From: an uncultured Ruminococcus sp.
Lineage (GTDB): Bacteria; Bacillota; Clostridia; Oscillospirales; Acutalibacteraceae
DNA: 64,000 nt
NCBI GenBank assembly: GCA_902794395.1
Contig: CADBHB010000009.1
Location: 1-64,000, forward strand
Direction of reading: 5' to 3'
A program made the position numbers and the translations under genes. Position 1 is the first letter of the stretch; the number at the start of each line of letters is the position of its first letter. Positions 43,066 to 50,869 of the stretch are shown piece after piece. The notes under the pieces are model-generated. The model had not been told where the DNA came from, searched no databases, and was given only the letters and a program-made list of their open reading frames with translations.

Positions 43066-43472
43066 AGGAACTTACTATTGACGCGGCTGTAGAGAGCATT
43101 GAAGCCGTAACGGACTTTATCACCGCCGAGCTGGAGCCCGCGGGCTGCTCTGTCAAGGCGCTGACTCAAATCAGTATAGCGATCGACGAGTTGTTCGGAA
43201 ACATCGCCAAATACGCCTATGACAACAAGGCGGGCAAGGTGACGGTGCAGTGCGCCGTCGAACCAAAGCCGCCGACGGCGGTCATCACGTTCATCGACAG
43301 CGGAAAGCCCTTCGATCCGCTCAAGCTGTCTGAACCCGACATCCACGCGCCCGCACAGGAGCGCCGTGAGGGCGGGCTGGGCGTTTACCTTGTGAAAAAG
43401 ACCATGGATCTGGTAGAGTATTCCTGCCGTGACGGTCATAATATACTTACGATAAAGAAAAAACTGACATAA
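43062..43472 (+). CDS. RsbW/SpoIIAB-like anti-sigma serine kinase
   Basis: The start is the ATG at 43062 overlapping the phosphatase stop. The 136-residue protein has the GHKL ATPase N-box (AIDELFGNIAKYAY, ~38-51), G1 box FIDSGKPFDP (~77) and G2 box EGGLGVYLVKK (~108). It would phosphorylate the STAS protein encoded next. No sigma factor is encoded in the cluster, so its target may be another protein, or a sigma factor elsewhere. Confidence 0.9.
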   Translation: MKELTIDAAVESIEAVTDFITAELEPAGCSVKALTQISIAIDELFGNIAKYAYDNKAGKVTVQCAVEPKPPTAVITFIDSGKPFDPLKLSEPDIHAPAQERREGGLGVYLVKKTMDLVEYSCRDGHNILTIKKKLT

Positions 43473-43486
43473 AAGGAGACATACTT

Positions 43487-43792
43487 ATGAACATCAAAAA
43501 GAAAAAGGACTCAAGCACGCTTACAGTCAGCATTTCCGGTCGCATTGACACCGCTACCGCGCCCGAGGCGGACGCTTATATCAGCGAGAACCTCGACGGC
43601 ATTACAAAGCTGATCCTCGACTTTGCCGAGGTCAACTACGTGTCGTCCGCCGGACTTCGCGTGCTGCTTTCACTGCACAAAAAAATGATGGCAAAGGACG
43701 GAATGAAGCTTGTCAATGTAAACGAGACGGTCGGCGACGTATTTGAGGTTACGGGCTTTGACGAGATTCTGGATTACGAAACGGGTGCATGA
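43487..43792 (+). CDS. STAS-domain anti-sigma factor antagonist (RsbV/SpoIIAA-like)
   Basis: The 101-residue single-domain protein carries the phosphorylation-site motif YVSSAGLRVLLSL (~57-69) and the typical DFAEVNY strand. AAAGGAGA precedes its ATG. It is the expected shared substrate of the kinase and the SpoIIE-type phosphatase. Its stop codon overlaps the NRPS-like start in an ATGA, so the enzyme's translation is coupled to it. Confidence 0.93.
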   Translation: MNIKKKKDSSTLTVSISGRIDTATAPEADAYISENLDGITKLILDFAEVNYVSSAGLRVLLSLHKKMMAKDGMKLVNVNETVGDVFEVTGFDEILDYETGA

Positions 43793-46782
43793 AAATGACT
43801 ATCCTTCAAATGCTGGAAAGCTATACAAAAGAGAACCCCAACGCCGCTATCCTCTTTGATGAAGCCCACTCCAAGGGCGTTACCTACGCGCAGTTCGACG
43901 ACATGAGCGGCCGCGTTTACGCCTACCTGGAAAAAAACGGCATAGGTAAAGAGGACTTTGTGCTGATTGACCTGCCGCGCGGCATAATGCCCATCATCGC
44001 CATGATCGGCGTGTGGAAAAGCGGCGCAGCGTGGGCGCTGGTAGAGGACACCTACGCGCCCGAGCGCATAGACTACATCCGCCGCGACTGCGGCTGCAAA
44101 GCCGAGCTTTCTGCCGAAAACTGGGAGGAGATTATGGCTCTTCCGCCCAAGAGCGGCTATGTGACCGCCGACGACCACGACGCGGCATACGCCATCTACA
44201 CCTCCGGCACCACCGGCAACCCCAAGGGCGTGCTGCACGAATACGGCAACCTAAACAGAGCCATCGACTCCATCGCCGTCAACGGCGTGACCCCCTTCAC
44301 AGGCAAGGACAGGCTCGCTCTGCTGGCGCCGCTCAACTTTGTCGCCTCTGTCATAGTTATCCTGAAGGGACTTAGCATCTGCTGCGGCAAGATATTTGTG
44401 GTCAGCTACGCCACCATCAAAAACCCGTCGGCGCTGAAAAAATTCTTCTTTGAAAAGCGCATATCCATCACCTTCCTCACACCCTCCTATGTCCGCATGC
44501 TCGGCTCGCGCACGGGTCCGTTTTTGAGGATGCTCTTTGTGGGCAGCGAGCCCGCCAACAACGTGTACAACAAGAACCTCGAGCTTATCAACATTTACGC
44601 GGCGTCCGAAAGCGGCTTCGCGGTGGGCGTTTTCCCGATAGACAGGGCTTACGAGACCTGCCCCATCGGCAAGCCCGAGGTGGACTGCAAGATCACGCTG
44701 CTCACCGAGAGCGGGGAAGAGGCGCCCGAGGGTGAGATAGGCGAGCTTTGCTTTGAAAATCCCTTTGTGCGCGGCTACATCAACCTGCCCGAGGAAACCG
44801 AAAAGGCATTTCGCGACGGCGTATATCACACGGGCGATCTGGCGCGGATAGACGAAAACGGCAACTATCTGCTGCTGGGACGTTCGGGCGACATGATAAA
44901 GATAAACGGCAACCGCATAGAGCCCGCCGAGATAGAAGCCTCGGTAAAGCAGGCGCTCGGCATAGACTGGGCTGCCGCGCGCGGCTTTGAGGAAAACGGC
45001 AAAAGCTACCTATGCGCCTACTACACCGCCGACATCACGGTCGACGCCGACCGGCTCCGCGAGGAGCTTGGCAAGCGCCTGCCGTACTATATGATACCCG
45101 CCTACTACATCAAGATAGACAAGGTGCCCCTTAAGGCAAACGGCAAGATGGACAGGATGGCGCTGCCCAAGCCCGACGCCTCCAACTTCCAAAACGACTA
45201 TGTCGCGCCCGAAAACGAAACGCAGCAAAAGCTCTGCGAAGCCATGGCAAGGGTGCTCGGACTGGAGCGCTTCGGCATTAACGACGACTTCTACGAGCTG
45301 GGCGGCGATTCTTTGGGCTCTATCCGCGTAATCACCGAAAGCGGGCTTCCGGGACTTAACGCCGGCGAGATATTCCGCGGCAGAACGCCCAAGAAGATCG
45401 CGGCGCTATACGAGGAGCTCCACGCCAACGACGACGGCGAAGCGCCCGAAATCAAAAACGCCCGCGCGATGAAGACAGACCATCCCCTGACGGCGGAGCA
45501 GCTCTATATGGTTGACTATCAGCTTTACACGCCGAAATCGACTATGTATAACCTGTTCACCATGATGAAGCTGGACAGGGAGATGTTTGACATGCAGAAG
45601 ATGGCGGACACCATGCGCACCGTCATCCGCAACCATTCCGCGCTGCTGACTACCTTCCATTTCAACGACGACGGCGAGATCGTCCAGCGCTACACCCCCG
45701 AGGTGATGCAGGAGATCCGCGTCGAGAAAATCAGCGAGTTTGAGTTCAACACCATCAAGGACAATCTGGTGCAGCCCTTCAAGATCATCGGCGGCTGCCT
45801 GCACCGCTGCCGTGTTTTTGAAACCGAGAAAAACGGCTACATCTTCTTTGACGTCCACCACACGCTCTTCGACGGCACCTCGCTCAAGGTGTTCATGCAA
45901 AACGTCGGCAAGGCGTACATGGGCATGCAGCCCGACCCCGATCTGTACTACCTCATTTTGCAGAACCGCGAGGACGAGGCGAAAACCGACTTCTACGAGG
46001 AGAGCCGCCGCTACTTTGAGGAGCGCTTTGAGGGCGTTGAGTGGAGCAACTATCCCAAGCCCGACCATGAATCCCGCGAAAACGATATGGGTGAGCTGTT
46101 TGCTCCTCTGGGCATCGAGCAGCCTCAGATGAAGGCTATGGAGCGCCACTACCGCATCAGCCGCAACGAGTTTTTCATCACTGTGTCGGCGCTTGCCATC
46201 TCGATATACAACAAGAAAAACGACATCAAGCTGTCGTGGATATACAACGGCAGAGAGGACATGATCGCCATGAACTCCGTGGGTCTGCTGTTCCGCGACC
46301 TGCCCGTGGGACTGCGCCTGAGCGACTCGCTCACCCTGCGCGACCTGTATGCCGAAGTGCACGATCAGGTGCAAAAGGGCATAGAGCACTGCTGCTATCC
46401 TTACGTAGACATCCACAATCAGGCTGGCGGCAGCGAAGCGGCATATCTGCTCTATCAGCAGGACATCCGCGACATGGGCGGCATGGACGGCATGGATGTT
46501 GAAACCATCGACATCCGCCAGAACCAGGCGGCTTCTCAGACGATCCTCGACATGGAGATCCTCGACGGCGAGGACGGCTTGGTGCTGATGATCGACTACG
46601 CCTCAAGGCTTTATGAGGACGAGAGCATGGAGCGCTTCAAGGATATTTTCGTAAGGGTCGCCCAGGGTCTGGTCACCCACAATTCCCAAACCGACGTCAC
46701 CGTAGGCGAGCTGCGAAAGAAATACAGCAACAAGCGCAACTTCTTTGAAACCGTAAAGGGCATTTTCGGAAGGAAACAGTAA
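43789..46782 (+). CDS. NRPS-like enzyme: adenylation - carrier - condensation
   Basis: The 997-residue product has three domains. The adenylation domain (~1-465) shows YTSGTTGNPKG (~137), YHTGDLARIDENGNY and LKANGKMDRMALP. The carrier domain (~475-545) has FYELGGDSLGSIR, with the Ser for phosphopantetheine (~507). The condensation domain (~560-985) has an intact HHTLFDG (~689). There is no thioesterase or reductase domain, and the A-T-C order is unusual for a single-module enzyme: the acyl-carrier product could be condensed with a free amine or alcohol. It is translationally coupled to the STAS gene and followed by a MATE exporter. The amino acid specificity is not read. Confidence 0.92.
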   Translation: MKMTILQMLESYTKENPNAAILFDEAHSKGVTYAQFDDMSGRVYAYLEKNGIGKEDFVLIDLPRGIMPIIAMIGVWKSGAAWALVEDTYAPERIDYIRRDCGCKAELSAENWEEIMALPPKSGYVTADDHDAAYAIYTSGTTGNPKGVLHEYGNLNRAIDSIAVNGVTPFTGKDRLALLAPLNFVASVIVILKGLSICCGKIFVVSYATIKNPSALKKFFFEKRISITFLTPSYVRMLGSRTGPFLRMLFVGSEPANNVYNKNLELINIYAASESGFAVGVFPIDRAYETCPIGKPEVDCKITLLTESGEEAPEGEIGELCFENPFVRGYINLPEETEKAFRDGVYHTGDLARIDENGNYLLLGRSGDMIKINGNRIEPAEIEASVKQALGIDWAAARGFEENGKSYLCAYYTADITVDADRLREELGKRLPYYMIPAYYIKIDKVPLKANGKMDRMALPKPDASNFQNDYVAPENETQQKLCEAMARVLGLERFGINDDFYELGGDSLGSIRVITESGLPGLNAGEIFRGRTPKKIAALYEELHANDDGEAPEIKNARAMKTDHPLTAEQLYMVDYQLYTPKSTMYNLFTMMKLDREMFDMQKMADTMRTVIRNHSALLTTFHFNDDGEIVQRYTPEVMQEIRVEKISEFEFNTIKDNLVQPFKIIGGCLHRCRVFETEKNGYIFFDVHHTLFDGTSLKVFMQNVGKAYMGMQPDPDLYYLILQNREDEAKTDFYEESRRYFEERFEGVEWSNYPKPDHESRENDMGELFAPLGIEQPQMKAMERHYRISRNEFFITVSALAISIYNKKNDIKLSWIYNGREDMIAMNSVGLLFRDLPVGLRLSDSLTLRDLYAEVHDQVQKGIEHCCYPYVDIHNQAGGSEAAYLLYQQDIRDMGGMDGMDVETIDIRQNQAASQTILDMEILDGEDGLVLMIDYASRLYEDESMERFKDIFVRVAQGLVTHNSQTDVTVGELRKKYSNKRNFFETVKGIFGRKQ

Positions 46783-46799
46783 GAAAGGAATGAACGCCA

Positions 46800-48134
46800 A
46801 TGGAACAGGATAAAGAGCTGGCTCAGGAATACTCCTTCTTTTCCCTGCTGAAATTTGTAGGACCCAGTATCTTTGTTTTCGTTTTTATCGCGGTGTATCA
46901 AATGGTCGACGGCTTTTTTATCGACCACTTTGTAAACGACGCCGCCATCAGCGCCATCAACCTCTACTACCCAATACTCTGCATGTTCATCGCGCTGGGC
47001 ATCATGTTCGGCACGGGCGGCAACGCGATGATCGTCAGGCTGGTGGGCGAGGGCAACCGCAAAAAGGCGGGTCAGGTTTTTTCGGAGCTGATAATCTTCA
47101 CCCTGGGCATAGGCATTCTTATCACAGCGGCCTGCCTGCTGGCGGCTGATCCCATAATGCGGCTCTGCGGCGCAACCGACGGCAATATTGACTATCTGCG
47201 CCCGTATTACATGGTTATGTCAGCGTTTGCCATCCCCATAATGATGCAGTCCATGCTGGGTATCCTCGTCATAGGCGAGGGCAAGACCGTCACCGCCGCT
47301 ATAGTTATAATGGTGGGCGGCGTGCTCAACTGTGCGCTTGACTATCTCTTTATGGGACCGCTGCAAATGGGCATCTACGGCGCGGCTATCGCCACTGTCA
47401 TAGGCTATTTCAGCACCATCGTATACGCCGTGTTCTACTATGTTATCGGCAAAAAAAGCTCATACCGTCTTGAGTGGACAAAGATACGCATGAAGGAGAT
47501 CGGCAAGATCTGCTTCAACGGCTCGTCCGACCTTGCCACCAACCTCGCGGGCAGCGTGACCATGCTGATGATGAACCACATCGCGTTCCGCTGTTACGGC
47601 GAAGTGGGCGTAAGCTCGCTGGCGGTGTGGTCATATATGGAATTTGCCATCGCCGCGGTGTTCATGGGCTATACCACCGCCATAGAGCCGCTGTTTTCCT
47701 ACCACTACGGCAAGGGCAACACCAAGGAGCGCCAAAAGCTCTACCGCTACAGCATGGCGTGGACGGTCATAATGGGCGTCATACTCATGGCGGTGCTGTT
47801 CATAGTCCGCGGGCAGATCATCGGGCTGTTCTTCAATCCCGGCACCGAATACTACGATATCGCGATGCGTTCGCTGATGTTCTCCTTGCCCGCGTGTATC
47901 CTCATAGGCATCAATAACTTCGTTTCGGGAATGTTCACCGCCTTTTCCAACGGTCTGGTGTCCTTCATCCTCTCGATGATACGCACCTTTGTGGTGTTTG
48001 TCGTCTGCATTTACGCGCTTAGCGCCGTGTTCGGCGGCGACGGCCTGTGGATAGCGTGGCCCGCGGCGGAGCTGGTAAGCCTTATTCCTACCTTTTTCTG
48101 TGTAAAAAAATTTCGCAGCCGCTATCAGTACTGA
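46800..48134 (+). CDS. MATE-family efflux transporter
   Basis: The 444-residue product has twelve predicted helices and MATE features: VYQMVDGFFIDHFVNDAAISAINLYYP in helix 1 and GTGGNAMIVRLVGEGN after helix 2, repeated in the second half (YTTAIEPLFSYHYGKGN). It begins 18 bp after the NRPS-like gene, so it likely exports that enzyme's product using a sodium or proton gradient. Confidence 0.92.
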   Translation: MEQDKELAQEYSFFSLLKFVGPSIFVFVFIAVYQMVDGFFIDHFVNDAAISAINLYYPILCMFIALGIMFGTGGNAMIVRLVGEGNRKKAGQVFSELIIFTLGIGILITAACLLAADPIMRLCGATDGNIDYLRPYYMVMSAFAIPIMMQSMLGILVIGEGKTVTAAIVIMVGGVLNCALDYLFMGPLQMGIYGAAIATVIGYFSTIVYAVFYYVIGKKSSYRLEWTKIRMKEIGKICFNGSSDLATNLAGSVTMLMMNHIAFRCYGEVGVSSLAVWSYMEFAIAAVFMGYTTAIEPLFSYHYGKGNTKERQKLYRYSMAWTVIMGVILMAVLFIVRGQIIGLFFNPGTEYYDIAMRSLMFSLPACILIGINNFVSGMFTAFSNGLVSFILSMIRTFVVFVVCIYALSAVFGGDGLWIAWPAAELVSLIPTFFCVKKFRSRYQY

Positions 48135-48169
48135 TGCTTTTCAAAAAGGCACGGATCATTTATAAACAG

Positions 48170-48207
48170 CAAAAAAGAGCAGACGCGACGTTATAGGTCG
48201 CGTCTGC
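48170..48207 (-). terminator. rho-independent terminator
   Basis: GCAGACGCGAC (48179-48189) pairs perfectly with GTCGCGTCTGC (48197-48207). On the minus strand it is followed by TCTTTTTTGC. The stem includes the end of the small membrane gene; for plus-strand transcription the T-run is missing, though it may still slow the MATE transcript. Confidence 0.75.
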
Positions 48208-48430
48208 CTTCGTTATGGTCTTTTTTTCTGTTTTTGCCTGCCATCTGCACTATCAACGCGCACGGAAGCGCGCACACCAGCGGCTTTATTATGTCGTCGG
48301 ACAGGGTGAAAACAAACCCCTTTTGTAGGATGAAGGTGGAAAACAGGAAGTCTCCGATTATCCATACGGCAAAAAACGTCGCTGTGAAAATGAAGAATTT
48401 AATTGCGCTGAAATGAAAATCATTTATCAT
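48191..48430 (-). CDS. small two-helix membrane protein
   Basis: The ATG at 48430 follows TAGGAGC; an in-frame extension to 48505 runs into a TATAAT-like promoter element (about 48470). The 79-residue product has two hydrophobic helices (~8-32 and ~45-65) and a charged C-terminal tail (KNRKKDHNEGRRDL). The function is unknown. It is transcribed alone against the neighbours. Confidence 0.6.
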   Translation of the reverse strand: MINDFHFSAIKFFIFTATFFAVWIIGDFLFSTFILQKGFVFTLSDDIIKPLVCALPCALIVQMAGKNRKKDHNEGRRDL

Positions 48431-48560
48431 AAGAATCGCTCCTAAATAAGTTATTTTCCGATTTGCCTGTATTATAACAGAGCGACTACAACAAATTAAC
48501 AACAACAGCCCGACAGAAAAAGCCGGATATTATTTCCGCCGCCGCGCGGGCGGCACGCCC

Positions 48561-48588
48561 TTGACTTCAACCGCGAAAAATGTATAAT
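48561..48588 (+). promoter_or_regulatory. promoter of the yqeG-vanW pair
   Basis: TTGACT (48561-48566), 16-bp spacer, TATAAT (48583-48588), ~30 bp before the start codon. Confidence 0.7.
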
Positions 48589-48619
48589 AATAGGGAAACC
48601 GTGAAAAGGGAGGGCTTGG

Positions 48620-49156
48620 ATGCTTCGCGAATACTATCCTTATGAATATGTGGAGAGCGTGTTTGTCATAGATTACCAAAAGCTTCGCGACATGGGCATA
48701 CGCGGGGTCATATTTGACATCGACAACACCCTTGTACCGCACGGCGACGACGCGACCCCCGAGGCGGAAGCGCTGTTTAAGACCGTTCACCGCGCCGGGC
48801 TGAAAACGGTGCTGCTGTCAAACAACGACAGCGAGCGCGTAGAACGCTTCATACGCGACATCGACACGCCCTATGTCTGCGACGCCGACAAGCCCGCGCC
48901 CGAGGGCTACCTAAAGGCGCTTGCAGCGCTCGGCATGGAAAAGGACGAGGTGGTATTCATAGGCGACCAAACCTTTTCGGACGTTCGCGGCGCCAACGCC
49001 TGCGGCATAAAAAGCATCCTGGTAAAATACTTCGGCTACTACACCGAGCGCAGGATAGGCGTAAGGCGCAGGATAGAGCGGGTGGTGCTGTGGTGCTACC
49101 GCCACAGCAAAAAATATTGTCACCGCCTGGGTGACATAGTGAGGGAGGAACCGTAA
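48620..49156 (+). CDS. yqeG: YqeG-family HAD phosphatase
   Basis: The 178-residue product has HAD motif I FDIDNTLVPHGDD (~32-44, nucleophile DxD), motif II LLSNN (~66-70), a Lys in KPAPEGY (~92) and motif IV GDQTFSDVRGAN (~118). This pattern and the C-terminal basic tail match the YqeG group, related to PGP-type phosphatases. The cellular substrate is unsettled. The stop overlaps the next start by one base (TAATG). Confidence 0.9.
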   Translation: MLREYYPYEYVESVFVIDYQKLRDMGIRGVIFDIDNTLVPHGDDATPEAEALFKTVHRAGLKTVLLSNNDSERVERFIRDIDTPYVCDADKPAPEGYLKALAALGMEKDEVVFIGDQTFSDVRGANACGIKSILVKYFGYYTERRIGVRRRIERVVLWCYRHSKKYCHRLGDIVREEP

Positions 49157-49992
49157 TGCTTTGGAAAAAGGACACGCTGTTCTGCGACATGAACCCCTTA
49201 TTTTATAAAATATCGGAGAAAAAAGAGATCCTAAAGCGCAAGCTCAGGGACAAAAAAAGCAGGGAGACCTTTGCCCAAAACAGGCACGAGGAGAAGCTTC
49301 CGCATTTGGTGGCGGAGCACTGCTCGGGTCTTATAAAGCGCGGCAAGGGCATAGACCCCACCCTGCAATACAACAAGGCTGTAAATATAGAATTGGCGGG
49401 CAAGGCGATAAGCGGCATCGTCATTCGTCCGGGCGAGGTGTTCTCGTTTTGGAAAACCGTCGGCAACACCACAAAGCGCCGCGGCTACCTGGACGGCAGG
49501 GTCATCGAGGGCAACAAGGTAAAGCCCGGCATCGGCGGCGGGCTATGCAACCTGGCAAACGCCCTTCACAACCTCGTGCTGCTCTCGCCGCTGGAGGTGG
49601 TTGAGTTTCACAACCATTCCGACGCCCTCGCGCCCGACCACGGCGAGCGCGTGCCCTTTGCCACGGGCACCTCTGTCAGCTACAACAACGTGGACTACCG
49701 CTTCAAAAACAACACCGACCAAAGCTTTCAGCTGCTTGTTTGGTGCGCCGATGAAAAGCAGTACACCGAGCTGCGCAGCGAGCGCGACATTCCGTTTCGC
49801 TACCGTCTGGTCGAGGAGGGACACCGCTTTAGAAAGGAAGGCGAAAAATACTTCCGCGTTTCAAAGATATACCGCGAGACCCTCGACAGGGACTCGGGCG
49901 AGGTGCTCAAAAAAGAGCTTTTGCTCGACAACCACTCCGAGGTGATGTATGACTACGACCAGATACCCAGGGAACTGATCGCGGACACGTGA
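49156..49992 (+). CDS. VanW-family protein
   Basis: The 278-residue product has the VanW domain (~70-200): IVIRPGEVFSFWKTVG, IGGGLCNLANALHN and YNNVDYRFKNNTD. No signal peptide is visible. VanW occurs in vancomycin-resistance clusters but is widespread in Clostridia without van genes; none are seen here, so this is not evidence of resistance. The biochemical role is unknown. It is coupled to yqeG. Confidence 0.88.
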   Translation: MLWKKDTLFCDMNPLFYKISEKKEILKRKLRDKKSRETFAQNRHEEKLPHLVAEHCSGLIKRGKGIDPTLQYNKAVNIELAGKAISGIVIRPGEVFSFWKTVGNTTKRRGYLDGRVIEGNKVKPGIGGGLCNLANALHNLVLLSPLEVVEFHNHSDALAPDHGERVPFATGTSVSYNNVDYRFKNNTDQSFQLLVWCADEKQYTELRSERDIPFRYRLVEEGHRFRKEGEKYFRVSKIYRETLDRDSGEVLKKELLLDNHSEVMYDYDQIPRELIADT

Positions 49993-50005
49993 TACATATA
50001 CAACA

Positions 50006-50034
50006 AAAGGCTGACCGCTCGGTCAGCCTTTTTC
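50006..50034. terminator. bidirectional rho-independent terminator
   Basis: AAAGGCTGACCG (50006-50017) and CGGTCAGCCTTT (50020-50031) form a 12-bp stem flanked by an A-run and a T-run, ending both vanW and the converging barrel gene; the stop codon of the latter lies in the stem. Confidence 0.85.
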
Positions 50035-50691
50035 GATATAGTCACATACGTTGTTTATCTGTTCACAAAAACCGTCGCCGAATTTATGCTCAAAAAACGC
50101 GCTGCCTATGGTGAACGCCCAGGGCGACAGCTTTTTTATCTCGTCAAGCCGCTTAAAGCTGTCTACGCTGCCTGCTATGCATACGGGCGCGTCAAGCTCG
50201 CCGACGATAGTGTGGTTCAGCTTGACCGGATCGCCCACATAGCGATACCCCAAAAGATCTATGCCGCAGGCGCCGTTTTCAATACAGGAACGCGCGCTGT
50301 CCAGCATATCCTCCGCGCTGCCGCTAAGCACAGACGGGCGGTCGCGCACCTCGCCCACAAACGGGAAGTACCGTATGTTATGCTTTTGGCAAAACTCGTT
50401 GACGGAAGGGAAAAACATCGTGCCCATCATTATCTCACAGCCGCAGTCAAGCGCGGTCTCGGCGCCTTTAAGGCACTCCTCCTCGGTGTATTCCACGACC
50501 TCAAGCACGGTCTTTTTGCCGCAGGCGCGCATCTCTTGAAAAAGCGCCTTCATCTCATCCGGCGGCAGGGGCTTTTCCTTCATGCCCCAGTACTCCGCCT
50601 TGGAATCCTTGCACTGCAAAAATATCTCGCGGGCATTACAGACCGTTTGGTCATTGTTTGTCAGCATAACGATCAGCTTGGGAATTTCCAT
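50023..50691 (-). CDS. predicted beta/alpha-barrel protein of unknown function
   Basis: I place the start at the ATG at 50691, with GAGGAG ten bases upstream; an ATG 21 bp earlier has no ribosome binding site. The 222-residue product looks like a TIM barrel of the ribulose-phosphate-binding type: KLIVMLTNND at strand 1, KTVLEVVEY, CEIMMGTMF, ACGIDLLGYRYVGD, APVCIAGSVDSFKRL and AFTIGSAFFE at the last strands, the final two resembling a phosphate-binding site. I do not recognise the subfamily. Confidence 0.65.
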   Translation of the reverse strand: MEIPKLIVMLTNNDQTVCNAREIFLQCKDSKAEYWGMKEKPLPPDEMKALFQEMRACGKKTVLEVVEYTEEECLKGAETALDCGCEIMMGTMFFPSVNEFCQKHNIRYFPFVGEVRDRPSVLSGSAEDMLDSARSCIENGACGIDLLGYRYVGDPVKLNHTIVGELDAPVCIAGSVDSFKRLDEIKKLSPWAFTIGSAFFEHKFGDGFCEQINNVCDYIEKG

Positions 50692-50806
50692 TTTTTTCTG
50701 TCTCCTCGCCATGATCCGATGAAATCTGAGCCAATTATAGCACCATTTTGGGGATTTGTAAAGAATTTTGTCATATGATAGGAGGGTGATGACCGACCCG
50801 CGGGGG

Positions 50807-50854
50807 TTGACTTTGCGCCGCCGTTCTGCTATAATAAGGTTAGCCTAAGCTAAC
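50807..50854 (+). promoter_or_regulatory. feoAB promoter with palindromic operator
   Basis: TTGACT (50807-50812), 17-bp spacer, TATAAT (50830-50835). The perfect inverted repeat GTTAGC-CTAA-GCTAAC (50839-50854) lies exactly at the start of transcription. It resembles DtxR/IdeR-type iron boxes (TTAGGTTAGGCTAACC), so iron-dependent repression is likely. Confidence 0.75.
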
Positions 50855-50869
50855 AAGGAGATCGTCAAA

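Noticed and set aside
49156..49992. Vancomycin resistance locus, because of the VanW-family gene
   Set aside because: No vanHAX-, vanRS- or vanY-like genes are present; VanW proteins are common outside resistance clusters.
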